This document shows positions 44,225 through 52,167 of a DNA stretch of 64,000 nt, piece after piece; within the stretch, counting starts at the first letter, position 1, and each line of letters opens with the position of its first letter. The position numbers and the translations under genes were made by a program. Source of the DNA: Algoriphagus ratkowskyi (lineage in GTDB: Bacteria; Bacteroidota; Bacteroidia; Cytophagales; Cyclobacteriaceae). Where the stretch lies: NCBI RefSeq assembly GCF_002150505.1, contig NZ_MSSV01000003.1, forward strand, positions 342,376 through 406,375. Direction: 5' to 3'. The notes below the pieces were generated by a model that saw only the letters and a program-made list of their open reading frames with translations, ran no database searches and was not told the DNA's origin.

Positions 44225-45748
44225 CTATAAGTCCTCCTCTTCGAAATCATCGGCATCACCAGGTCCCATATCGAACATGGAGCTGAACAAGTCTTTGAAC
44301 TGCAAGCCTGTATCCAGCACTTTTTTGCTAAGCTGAGAAAATTCTGCCAAGCCGTGAAGAGCAAATTCCATGAAGAATTCCTTCTCTTTCTCTGGCATTT
44401 CCTTCACAAGTTGCGTTACCACATCTTCTAATCCGGGCACAGAATGAAGTACAGAATTATAATCTTTATCCGACTGAGAGGCTAAAATATCTAACTCATT
44501 TCCTTCTCCAAACCATGCCAAAGGAAGCACATAAGGATTGCCTTCTTTTGACTTTTTCTTCTGCTCAGGAGATGGGAAATAATTTTCAAACTGGGTACGA
44601 ATCGCTTTTCCAATTAAATTGTACGCAACCAATCCCGCGCCTTCTTGCTCACCTTCATAAACCAATTCAACTTTTCCGGTGATGGCCGGGATCACACCAA
44701 TCAAATCAGCAATCCGAACAATAGTATTGCTTTCCCCATTCATATACATTCGGCGCTCAGCTGCTGAGATCAAATTCTCATAAGCTGAAATCGTCAATCT
44801 CGCCGAAACACCGCTTTTCTCATCCACAAACTCAGAACTTCTTGCCTCGATAGCAATCTGCTCGATCAAGTCCTTCATCAATTCAGGCACATAGATATTA
44901 TCTACAGGTTTACCTTTTAGATTGGCTTCCTGAGCTGTAATTCTTCTACCGATCTCGATGGATTTTGGATAGTGGGTGATGATCTGACTTTCAATTCTAT
45001 CCTTCAGCGGAGTTACGATACTTCCACGATTGGTGTAATCCTCTGGATTTGCTGTAAAGACAAACTGAATATCTAGCGGCAGTCTCAATTTAAAACCACG
45101 AATCTGTATATCGCCTTCCTGCAAAATATTGAATAAGGCAACCTGAATTCTAGCCTGCAAATCCGGCAATTCATTAATCACAAAAATGGAACGATGAGAT
45201 CTCGGTACCAAACCGTAGTGAATCACGCGCTCGTCATTATAACTCAACTTCATCGTGGCGGCCTTGATAGGATCCACATCACCTATCAAATCGGCTACAG
45301 ATACATCCGGCGTCGCCAACTTCTCTGTATAGCGATCGTCCCGATGCCACCATCCTATAGGTGTGTTATCACCTTTCTCCTCGATCAGGTCTTTTGCAAA
45401 AGAAGTTAAAGGCTTGAAAGGATCGTCATTCAATTCGGCTCCTAAAACTACTGGAACATACTCATCAAGAAGCTGAGTCATCATTCTGGCAATTCTTGTT
45501 TTCGCCTGTCCTCTCAAACCCAACAAATTGATATTATGTCTGGAAAGAATCGCTCGCTCAATGTCAGGAATCACGGTGTCCTCGTATCCCCAGATTCCTT
45601 CGAAAACGTTCTCTTTATTCTTGATCTTAGTGATCAAATTGTCGCGAAGTTCTTCTTTAATGGATTTGGATTCGTATCCTGCAGCTTTGAGTTGGCCGAA
45701 AGTTTTTATTTGGGTGAGTTCTTTTGGTGTCAGTTTTTGGTAGTTCAT
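44225..45748 (-). CDS. MoxR/ChlI-like AAA+ ATPase
   Basis: A 507-residue AAA+ ATPase related to the magnesium-chelatase/MoxR group. The P-loop GLRGQAKT (residues 77-84) deviates from the usual G-x-GK by having Ala before the lysine; the Walker B is FVINELPD (189-196), with Asn in place of Asp before the Glu. An insertion with GWWHRDDRYTEKLATPD precedes it, and FVFTANPEDYTNRG is the sensor-1 region. It lies 5 bp after the VWA gene, so the two probably form an ATPase/metal-binding adaptor pair like MoxR-VWA. Client unknown. Confidence 0.88.
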   Translation of the reverse strand: MNYQKLTPKELTQIKTFGQLKAAGYESKSIKEELRDNLITKIKNKENVFEGIWGYEDTVIPDIERAILSRHNINLLGLRGQAKTRIARMMTQLLDEYVPVVLGAELNDDPFKPLTSFAKDLIEEKGDNTPIGWWHRDDRYTEKLATPDVSVADLIGDVDPIKAATMKLSYNDERVIHYGLVPRSHRSIFVINELPDLQARIQVALFNILQEGDIQIRGFKLRLPLDIQFVFTANPEDYTNRGSIVTPLKDRIESQIITHYPKSIEIGRRITAQEANLKGKPVDNIYVPELMKDLIEQIAIEARSSEFVDEKSGVSARLTISAYENLISAAERRMYMNGESNTIVRIADLIGVIPAITGKVELVYEGEQEGAGLVAYNLIGKAIRTQFENYFPSPEQKKKSKEGNPYVLPLAWFGEGNELDILASQSDKDYNSVLHSVPGLEDVVTQLVKEMPEKEKEFFMEFALHGLAEFSQLSKKVLDTGLQFKDLFSSMFDMGPGDADDFEEEDL

Positions 45749-45753
45749 AGTAC

Positions 45754-46854
45754 TTACAAGCGTTTCGTTCTATTGCGTTTATAATCTTCAAATATCAGGT
45801 CGCCAAGCCCTTTCAGGCTACTGTAATAGGCATTCCCGTTATTCACTTTGGTGAACTCCTTCACGAATTCTTTCAGATAAGGATCCGAAGCAATCATAAA
45901 AGTTGTCACTGGTATTTTCAGCTTTCGGCATTGTGCAGCGAGTTTTAACGTTTCACTGAGGATCTTGCTATCTATCCCGAAAGCATTTTTATAATACTTG
46001 ATTCCTACTTTCAAGCAGGTTGGCTTGCCGTCAGTAATCATGAAAATCTGCTTATTTGGATTTTTCCTTTTTCGGAGTAAATCCATCGCCAGTTCAAGTC
46101 CAGCAACCGTATTTGTATGATATGGCCCAACTTGGAGATAAGGTAAATCCTTGATCTCAATCTGCCAGGCATCATTTCCAAATACGATGATATCAAGTGT
46201 ATCTTTTGGATAACGTGTTTTGATGAGTTCTGCCAAAGCCATGGCAACTTTCTTTGCAGGAGTGATTCTATCCTCACCGTACAAGATCATGGAGTGAGAA
46301 ATATCAATCATCAGCACGGTAGAAGTCTGGGAGCGGAATTCATTTTCTGATACTTCCAAATCACCTTCAGTAAGCAGATATTCTCCCGAAAAACCGTGAT
46401 TAGCTTGTGCATTTCGGAGCGAATCAGTCAAAGCTATCTGATCTAGATTATCTCCGAATTCATAGGCTCGACGATCTGTGCCTCTTTCGTCGCCTTGCCC
46501 GGAATGCGTGGTTTTATGTTGACCAGATTTGCTACGCTTAAGTTTGCCGAAAATCTCCTCCAAAGCTGACTTTCGAATGGTCTGCTCCGCTTTCCCGGTG
46601 ATTTTAAATTCGCCTTTTTGGTTTTCCTCTGTGAGGTAGCCTTTGCTTTTCAGATCGTCGATAAAGTCGCCAATTCCATAATTGGGATTGGTCATGTTGT
46701 AGCGATTGTCCAAATTGGTGAGCCAACTCAGCGCTTCCGCTACATCTCCACCAGTCATGGTGATGAGTTGCAAAAATATATTCAGCAGATTCTCAAACGT
46801 ATTCTTCTCAGGATCCTGAGTGGGTACGAATTGAGTAAATCGAAATCCTTTCAT
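45754..46854 (-). CDS. VWA-domain (MIDAS) protein
   Basis: A 366-residue soluble protein. The C-terminal VWA domain (about 178-366) has a complete MIDAS: Asp184-x-Ser186-x-Ser188 (MIDISHS), Thr in YHTNTVAG and Asp275 in FMITDGKP. The first 150 residues form a helical, Lys/Gln-rich part (with GQHKTTHSGQGDERG). It is the usual companion of MoxR-type ATPases, located 5 bp upstream of one. Such pairs insert metals or remodel complexes; the target is unknown. Confidence 0.88.
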   Translation of the reverse strand: MKGFRFTQFVPTQDPEKNTFENLLNIFLQLITMTGGDVAEALSWLTNLDNRYNMTNPNYGIGDFIDDLKSKGYLTEENQKGEFKITGKAEQTIRKSALEEIFGKLKRSKSGQHKTTHSGQGDERGTDRRAYEFGDNLDQIALTDSLRNAQANHGFSGEYLLTEGDLEVSENEFRSQTSTVLMIDISHSMILYGEDRITPAKKVAMALAELIKTRYPKDTLDIIVFGNDAWQIEIKDLPYLQVGPYHTNTVAGLELAMDLLRKRKNPNKQIFMITDGKPTCLKVGIKYYKNAFGIDSKILSETLKLAAQCRKLKIPVTTFMIASDPYLKEFVKEFTKVNNGNAYYSSLKGLGDLIFEDYKRNRTKRL

Positions 46855-46872
46855 TTATTAAGGTTTTAGATG

Positions 46873-46891
46873 CTAGAAGCAAGATTTTAGA
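46873..46891. repeat. Second copy of the AGAAGCAAGATT word repeat
   Basis: AGAAGCAAGATTTTAGAG occurs upstream of the VWA gene and matches the minus-strand word in the rpiB/tatC spacer near 5577 with one mismatch. Confidence 0.3.
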
Positions 46892-47051
46892 GATTGATTT
46901 CAGTCATGTAATAATAAAGCAAAAGCTAAAAAGCTCCGATTCAACATTTTAAAGACCCTTTTCACTCCAATCAGGGACATAACAAGAAGATGGGTATGGT
47001 AGTTTAATAAACGGAGCAAAAAGGCAAAAAAGATGATCAGTGTGCGGATTA

Positions 47052-47465
47052 TTAAGCTTTGAAAAATTCATTAGGAGTGAGAATAGGCATTTTGCCCTCG
47101 GCATACTTGAAGTCTTTTTTGTCTCGTGTGATCAAGAAATCCATTTTATTTGCCACAGCAGTAAAATACTGAAGACCATCTTCTTTGTCTTTGAAACCGG
47201 AATTCAAAGAATTTAAAAATGCTTCCTTCCCACCAGAAATCACCTTGCAAAATCCAATATATTGAATCAATTTTTCTTTGGCGTTATCCACCTTATATCG
47301 ATCAAAAGACATATAAATTAGTACCCCTAGAGAAACTTCAGAGATAAAAAGCTGAGCTTCACCTTGAATGGCCAAAGAAAGAAATGGCTTAGAATCCTCA
47401 ACAAATGGTTCTCGATTAGCCACTAAATCAAGCGCTACATTAGAGTCCAAAAATATCCTATACAT
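47052..47465 (-). CDS. PIN-domain toxin (VapC-like)
   Basis: A 137-residue PIN ribonuclease-type protein. Likely active-site acids are Asp7 (FLDSNVALDL), Glu43 (ISEVSLGVL), Asp96 (KDKEDGLQY) and Asp115 (ITRDKKDF). It overlaps its antitoxin gene by 8 bp. It is not closely similar to the first PIN toxin at 26409. Confidence 0.85.
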   Translation of the reverse strand: MYRIFLDSNVALDLVANREPFVEDSKPFLSLAIQGEAQLFISEVSLGVLIYMSFDRYKVDNAKEKLIQYIGFCKVISGGKEAFLNSLNSGFKDKEDGLQYFTAVANKMDFLITRDKKDFKYAEGKMPILTPNEFFKA

Positions 47466-47715
47466 ATTTTTTATCGCGGTGTTCGCGTAAAAGTTCTTTG
47501 TCTGACTTTTCTAAGGCTTTGATAGGAGTCTCCTCTTTTAATCTTTCTAAAAATCGAGCTGCTGCTACCTGCTCCGAAGTTTTTTCTACACCCGGACTTT
47601 CCTTTTCAAAAATCTCTTCAAACATCTTGGAAAGAGAAATACCTCTGCTGGCAGCTTGCATCTTGGCTTTCTCTACAATTTCTTTCCTTACAGTAAGGGT
47701 GAGTTTGGTTTTCAT
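47458..47715 (-). CDS. Antitoxin, ribbon-helix-helix type (DUF6364-like)
   Basis: An 85-residue protein. The N-terminal strand and helices (KTKLTLTVRKEIVEKAKMQA then RGISLSKMFEEIFEK) form a typical ribbon-helix-helix DNA-binding unit, and the C-terminal half should wrap the PIN toxin. The ATG at 47715 is preferred over an upstream GTG three codons away because it starts MKTKLTLT. It overlaps the toxin gene by 8 bp. Confidence 0.85.
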   Translation of the reverse strand: MKTKLTLTVRKEIVEKAKMQAASRGISLSKMFEEIFEKESPGVEKTSEQVAAARFLERLKEETPIKALEKSDKELLREHRDKKYV

Positions 47716-47720
47716 AAGTG

Positions 47721-47728
47721 ACACGTGT
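47721..47728. promoter_or_regulatory. Palindrome ACACGTGT upstream of the antitoxin gene
   Basis: It sits 6 bp before the antitoxin ATG; a related TACGTG half-site occurs at 47741-47746. RHH antitoxins often autoregulate by binding such inverted sites, so this is a candidate operator, with TATATTTA as a possible -7 box. Confidence 0.35.
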
Positions 47729-47907
47729 TTGACTTAAATATACGTGCATTTTCTGTAAAAGATTTCTATTCTACTAACCCTAATAGGAAGGGTTTCAGGC
47801 TTTAAATTTTTACTAGGCACTTTTTACCACTTACCTCTCACAACTTACAAATCTTACAGCCTTCTCATATCTCTCAATATCATATTCTAAGGAAAACATA
47901 TCTCCCC

Positions 47908-47915
47908 TATCTTTA
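47908..47915 (+). promoter_or_regulatory. Candidate -7 box TATCTTTA, 4 nt before the queG start
   Basis: One mismatch from TAnnTTTG, followed by CCTC and ATG. It suggests a leaderless queG transcript. Confidence 0.35.
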
Positions 47916-47919
47916 CCTC

Positions 47920-48855
47920 ATGACTTCCGCCGAGAAAAATGCCTCCATCATCAAATCCACCGCCAAGCGGCTGGGCTTTGACTTTTGTGGAATAGCGAAA
48001 GCAGGATTTCTCGAAGAGGAGGCTCCGAAATTGGAAGATTGGCTCAACCGAAATTACAACGGTGAAATGGGCTATTTGGCCAATCACTTTGACAAGCGGC
48101 TCGATCCTACAAAACTCGTGGAGGGAGCTAAAACGGTGGTATCTCTGATTTATAATTACTATCCAGCTGAAGAACTACAATCTGAAAGTTCTGCTATCAA
48201 ACTCGCCAAATACGCCTACGGTGAGGATTATCACTTTGTCATTCGGGACAAACTCAATGAATTTTTAGAAATACTCCGAGATGAGATCGGAGAGATCGAT
48301 GGGCGAAGTTTTGTAGATTCCGCTCCTGTCATGGAACGGCAATGGGCTCAAAAAGCAGGATTAGGCTGGCTTGGTAAAAACAGCCTTTTGCTAAATCGAA
48401 AGCAAGGGAGTTTCTTCTTTCTCTCCGAACTCATTATCGATTTGGAAGTATCTCCAGATACGCCTTTAGCAAAGGATTACTGTGGCACCTGCACTGCCTG
48501 CATTGACGCATGTCCCACGGATGCGATAGTTGGCAATGGCGTGATTGACGGTTCCCGCTGCATCTCTTATCTGACTATTGAATTGAAAGATGCGATTCCT
48601 GATGTGTTCAAAGGCAAGATGGAAAACTGGGCTTTTGGCTGCGATATTTGCCAGGATGTATGCCCATGGAATCGTTTTTCCAAGCCCAACCAAGAACCTC
48701 GATTTCAACCAAGTGATGAGTTGAAGGAATTGACGAAATCCGATTGGAAAGAGATCACCGAGGAAACTTTCAGGCGGGTTTTCAAAAAATCGGCAGTAAA
48801 GCGCACCAAACTTGTAGGGTTAAATAGAAATATTGACTTTCTTAATTCGAAATAA
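47920..48855 (+). CDS. queG: Epoxyqueuosine reductase
   Basis: Last step of tRNA queuosine synthesis, using B12 and two [4Fe-4S] clusters. The cluster motifs are [16 protein letters not shown] and [11 protein letters not shown]; the N-terminal reductase domain has [12 protein letters not shown] and [20 protein letters not shown]. Length 311 aa is normal. It needs cobalamin, which is relevant given the B12-controlled metE nearby. It is 15 bp upstream of corA on the same strand. Confidence 0.95.
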   Translation: MTSAEKNASIIKSTAKRLGFDFCGIAKAGFLEEEAPKLEDWLNRNYNGEMGYLANHFDKRLDPTKLVEGAKTVVSLIYNYYPAEELQSESSAIKLAKYAYGEDYHFVIRDKLNEFLEILRDEIGEIDGRSFVDSAPVMERQWAQKAGLGWLGKNSLLLNRKQGSFFFLSELIIDLEVSPDTPLAKDYCGTCTACIDACPTDAIVGNGVIDGSRCISYLTIELKDAIPDVFKGKMENWAFGCDICQDVCPWNRFSKPNQEPRFQPSDELKELTKSDWKEITEETFRRVFKKSAVKRTKLVGLNRNIDFLNSK

Positions 48856-48870
48856 CTTTATTGAGACCTT

Positions 48871-49983
48871 ATGAGCCCTCAAACTCCCAACCTAAAAGCA
48901 GTACAGAAGCTTTTCAAACCTAAAAAGAAGAAGAGAAAGTCAACTCATAAAATCGGCTTACCTCCAGGAGCATTGGTTTTTACAGGTGATAAAAAGCTCG
49001 ATGAAGTAGAGATTAACCTGATCACCTATGATGAAGTTGATTTCTATGAGGAAACTATTCAGCTGGATAAGCTACGAGAGCATTTGAAGCTGAAGAAAAA
49101 AGTTCTTTGGATTGACATAATAGGTTTACATGATGTTGCAATACTTGAAAAAATAGGAGTGCTTTTCGGGATTCATAAACTTACGCTTGAGGATATTTTG
49201 AATGTAAATCAGAGGCCTAAAATGGAAGCATTCGAAGACTATCTTTTTGCAGCCATGAAGATGATCCAATGTCCTACGCCCGAGTCCCCCATAGATGATG
49301 AGCAGATTAGCTTTGTACTTAAGGATGGGATTTTACTGACGTTTCAGGAGAAAAAGGGGGATGTATTTAATTTTGTACGTAGTCGCTTGACAGACCCAAA
49401 GCGCACCGTACGTCAAAGAAAAGCTGATTATTTACTCTATTCCCTGCTTGATGCGGTAATAGACAATTACTTCATCGTCATGGAAAATGTGGGCGAACGG
49501 ATCGAGAACTTGGAATCACAAGCTATGACTTCTCCAGGTAGCGAAACCCTAAGTGCGCTCTATCTTCAAAGACGTGAAATGATGGATCTACGGAGAACTG
49601 TCTATCCGCTTCGTGAGGTGATTGGCTCTTTTGACAAATACGCAGATGACAAGATCAGTCCTGAGACAAGACCATTCATTCGCGATCTCTACGAAAACAC
49701 CATCCAGGTCATCGAGACCATGGAGGTTTTCCGTGACATGTCTTCCGGCGTGCTAGATCTCTACATGAATAGCCTTTCCAACCGCATGAATAATATCATG
49801 AAAGTGTTGACGGTCATCTCCACCATCTTTATACCACTGAGTTTTGTGGCGGGAGTCTATGGGATGAATTTCGACAATATGCCCGAGCTGCACTGGAAAT
49901 ATGGATATTTCTATGTGATAGGGGGAATGGGATTAGCTATCGTAGGGATGTTAGTATTTTTCAGGAGGAAGGATTGGATTTAA
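48871..49983 (+). CDS. corA: Magnesium/cobalt transporter CorA
   Basis: A 370-residue pentameric Mg2+ channel. The cytosolic N-terminal domain (1-300) is followed by two transmembrane helices; the selectivity-loop signature YGMNFDNMPEL lies near residue 331. The pre-helix STIFIPLSFVAGV is typical. It follows queG closely and may share its transcript. It converges on the META-domain gene with a 3-bp gap. Confidence 0.95.
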   Translation: MSPQTPNLKAVQKLFKPKKKKRKSTHKIGLPPGALVFTGDKKLDEVEINLITYDEVDFYEETIQLDKLREHLKLKKKVLWIDIIGLHDVAILEKIGVLFGIHKLTLEDILNVNQRPKMEAFEDYLFAAMKMIQCPTPESPIDDEQISFVLKDGILLTFQEKKGDVFNFVRSRLTDPKRTVRQRKADYLLYSLLDAVIDNYFIVMENVGERIENLESQAMTSPGSETLSALYLQRREMMDLRRTVYPLREVIGSFDKYADDKISPETRPFIRDLYENTIQVIETMEVFRDMSSGVLDLYMNSLSNRMNNIMKVLTVISTIFIPLSFVAGVYGMNFDNMPELHWKYGYFYVIGGMGLAIVGMLVFFRRKDWI

Positions 49984-49986
49984 GAC

Positions 49987-50400
49987 CTACTGTAGCTTTA
50001 GCACAATTTTCTTATTTCCGTTTTTCAACAAAAGCTCACCAGCATTTACTTGATAGTAACGCACTGATTTAAGTACCTCTAGGAATTTGTTTTCAAATGG
50101 TAAGTTCTGACAAGCCATACGGGTAGCTCCCACTTCTCCGAAACTAAAGGAATTCTTCTTCCCGATCTCATACGATCCAAAGATGCGATTACAGCTACCT
50201 GAACCAGAAAAACTGGCTTTTTTTGCGTCAAAAATCAGATGTGCATCTTGGTCAGATCCAGATGTCTGAACCGGTGCCCCCAAGATCTCTACTACTGTCC
50301 ATTTTTTATTGTTCCAGTTCACATCTGGATAGGATTTGGAAGAGCAAGATGCTAAGCCAAATGCAAAAATGGCTACAAATAGTATAAGGGTATTTCTCAT
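49987..50400 (-). CDS. META-domain (HslJ-like) lipoprotein
   Basis: A 137-residue lipoprotein with the lipobox LASC (residues 16-19, FGLASCSS) and a META domain: KWTVVEILGAPV, SFSGSGSCNRIFGSYEIG, FGEVGATRMACQNLPFE. Related HslJ proteins are heat-shock or antibiotic-stress associated. Function unknown. Confidence 0.88.
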   Translation of the reverse strand: MRNTLILFVAIFAFGLASCSSKSYPDVNWNNKKWTVVEILGAPVQTSGSDQDAHLIFDAKKASFSGSGSCNRIFGSYEIGKKNSFSFGEVGATRMACQNLPFENKFLEVLKSVRYYQVNAGELLLKNGNKKIVLKLQ

Positions 50401-50463
50401 AGTTGGTTAGTGTTTACAATTAGTGTAAGTCAGAAACCGAGCCAAATGTTCCGCTATTTTTAT

Positions 50464-51321
50464 TTAAAATGCCTTCAAACTGATATCCAAACTTTTTACA
50501 GAATGGGTCAAAGCTCCCATGGAGATATAATCCACACCGCATTCCGCTACAGCAACCAAGGTGTCTTCTGTGATTCCCCCCGAAGCTTCAGTTTTATACT
50601 CATCACCGATCTTACGCACAGCTTCACGCATCGTATCGTAATCCATGTTGTCCAACATAATCTGATCTACTCCGCCCACTTCAAGTACTTGTTTGATCTC
50701 ATCCAGATTTCGGGTTTCAATTTCAATTTTCAGATCTAGTTTATTTTCTGACAAATAGGCTCTAGATCCTTCGATAGCCTTTCGAATTCCACCTGCAAAA
50801 TCCACATGATTATCCTTTAGCATCACCATGTCATACAGTGCAAAGCGGTGATTTACTCCTCCGCCTATCAGTACAGCCCACTTTTCCATCAATCGAAAAT
50901 TCGGCGTAGTCTTACGAGTATCCATCAGACGGGCTTTGGTATGAAGTATTTTCTCAGTAAGTCTATTGGTTAGCGTAGCAATCCCAGACATTCGTTGCAT
51001 ACAGTTGAGCACCAATCGCTCTGAGGATAGAATGGATGCAGACGAACCTTTCACAATAAGGCCAATATCACCATAGTTAACTCTATCCCCATCTTTTACC
51101 AGAAGTTCTACCTCAAGAGTTGAATCGAACGTCTTGAAAATTTTCTCCGCTAATTCTATCCCAGCAATAATACCATCGTCTTTGATCAGGAGTTTGGCCT
51201 GACCTACTTTCCCTTTTGGGATGGAGGAAAGAGAAGAGTAATCGCCCGGACCGATATCTTCGGCAAAAGCTGCAGCGATAAAAGTGGAAATTGCTTGATC
51301 AGTAAGATAAGATGGCTTCAT
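50464..51321 (-). CDS. nadC: Nicotinate-nucleotide pyrophosphorylase (carboxylating)
   Basis: Makes nicotinate mononucleotide from quinolinate in de novo NAD synthesis. The ATG at 51321 is chosen over the one at 51348 because a -7 box lies 3 nt before it and the family starts near here (TDQAISTFIAAAFAEDIGPG). Motifs: EDIGPGDYSS, ERLVLNCMQRMSGIAT, DTRKTTPNFRLMEKWAV, GGGVNHRFALYDMVMLKDNH and EASGGITED. Length 285 aa. NadA and NadB are not in the window. Confidence 0.95.
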   Translation of the reverse strand: MKPSYLTDQAISTFIAAAFAEDIGPGDYSSLSSIPKGKVGQAKLLIKDDGIIAGIELAEKIFKTFDSTLEVELLVKDGDRVNYGDIGLIVKGSSASILSSERLVLNCMQRMSGIATLTNRLTEKILHTKARLMDTRKTTPNFRLMEKWAVLIGGGVNHRFALYDMVMLKDNHVDFAGGIRKAIEGSRAYLSENKLDLKIEIETRNLDEIKQVLEVGGVDQIMLDNMDYDTMREAVRKIGDEYKTEASGGITEDTLVAVAECGVDYISMGALTHSVKSLDISLKAF

Positions 51322-51324
51322 CCC

Positions 51325-51332
51325 CAAAAATA
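51325..51332 (-). promoter_or_regulatory. Candidate -7 box TATTTTTG, 3 nt before the nadC start
   Basis: An exact TAnnTTTG on the minus strand, followed by GGG and the ATG at 51321. It argues against the upstream ATG at 51348, which would be upstream of the promoter. Confidence 0.42.
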
Positions 51333-51580
51333 GACATTCAGATCTCACGCTAGGTCCCTAAACTGCAAATTTCTCAGAAAAACAAAAAATTGTTTAAATA
51401 GGTACGATTCATAGAAAGCACGAGAAAGTTTCGATAATCAATGTTCAAATTCAATTACCAAGGAAAGAATAGCTACTTACTTTTTGCCTTTATAGCTGGC
51501 TTTGTGGCTAAAAAAAAACTCAATCATCAGTGATCATAGTTCGACCAGCTCTCCAGAACATTTCAATTCTCACAGGGAAA

Positions 51581-51618
51581 CTGCGCTCTCTGAGTAAAAC
51601 TCCGCGAACTTTGCGGTA
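51581..51618. repeat. Copy 3 of the CTCTGCG/CTCCGCG intergenic repeat
   Basis: CTGCGCTCTCTGAGTAAAAC followed by TCCGCGAACTTTGCGGTA. The rest of the gap 51322-51632 (51349-51580) holds AT-rich DNA with no gene or hairpin that I can support. Confidence 0.4.
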
Positions 51619-51632
51619 AAAAAAAACCAGAC

Positions 51633-52031
51633 TTAGCCCTTCACAAACTCAAGACTGTATATCTTAAAGTCTGCATCCTGTTGAGATACTTTTATAAAAA
51701 CTTTGAATAAACCCTGAGCACTCTGGTAATCTCCAATAAAGGAGCTCAGGCTTGGGTTATTTTCACTTCGAAAAACCAGGATAAATCCCATGGATGGGTT
51801 TTTCTTAAAAAAATCTTTTAGTACAAGCTCTGCCTGATTTTTAGAATAATCTCCCTGTAATCCGTTTACATTTAAAGAAATGCTGGAATCGAAGTATTTT
51901 GCTAAGTCTCCGCTGGAGCTATTTTCAATTGCAGAAATAACCGTATCAATTGAATCAGTATTAGCAATTTCCTTATTAGGAGATTGAATAAACAAAAATA
52001 GTGATACGATTAAACTTAATAATGAGGTCAT
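51633..52031 (-). CDS. DUF4783 protein (secreted, NTF2-like)
   Basis: A 132-residue protein with an N-terminal hydrophobic signal (LLSLIVSLFLFIQS) and a small NTF2-like fold: SIDTVISAIENSSSGDLAKY, FDSSISLNVNGLQGDYSK, LVLKDFFKKNPSMGF and a final FKIYSLEFVKG. DUF4783 is restricted to Bacteroidota and has no known function. A hairpin covers its start codon. Confidence 0.85.
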   Translation of the reverse strand: MTSLLSLIVSLFLFIQSPNKEIANTDSIDTVISAIENSSSGDLAKYFDSSISLNVNGLQGDYSKNQAELVLKDFFKKNPSMGFILVFRSENNPSLSSFIGDYQSAQGLFKVFIKVSQQDADFKIYSLEFVKG

Positions 52032-52047
52032 TGCCCTTGCAGGGCAA
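52031..52047 (-). promoter_or_regulatory. Hairpin over the DUF4783 start codon
   Basis: TTGCCCT-TGC-AGGGCAA, 7-bp perfect arms with a 3-nt loop; on the minus-strand mRNA the A of AUG is its last paired base. It could hide the start or serve as an operator. Confidence 0.4.
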
Positions 52048-52155
52048 ATACTAAGCCAAAAAAGGAATTATATCATTGAGCTGGTAATTTATCAAATCCA
52101 TTGTATGAAGTTTTGTCTAATCAGGAATTCAACAGTACTTTGCCTTATAATATAA

Positions 52156-52163
52156 TATATTTG
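52156..52163 (+). promoter_or_regulatory. Candidate -7 box TATATTTG, 4 nt before the gpmI start
   Basis: An exact TAnnTTTG followed by CCGA and ATG. A TTTG lies 13 bp upstream, which is too close for a normal -33 element. Confidence 0.42.
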
Positions 52164-52167
52164 CCGA

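Noticed and set aside
26409..47724. The two PIN toxin-antitoxin pairs as parts of one defence island
   Set aside because: They are 20 kb apart with housekeeping genes between and are not similar to each other; both are ordinary solitary pairs.
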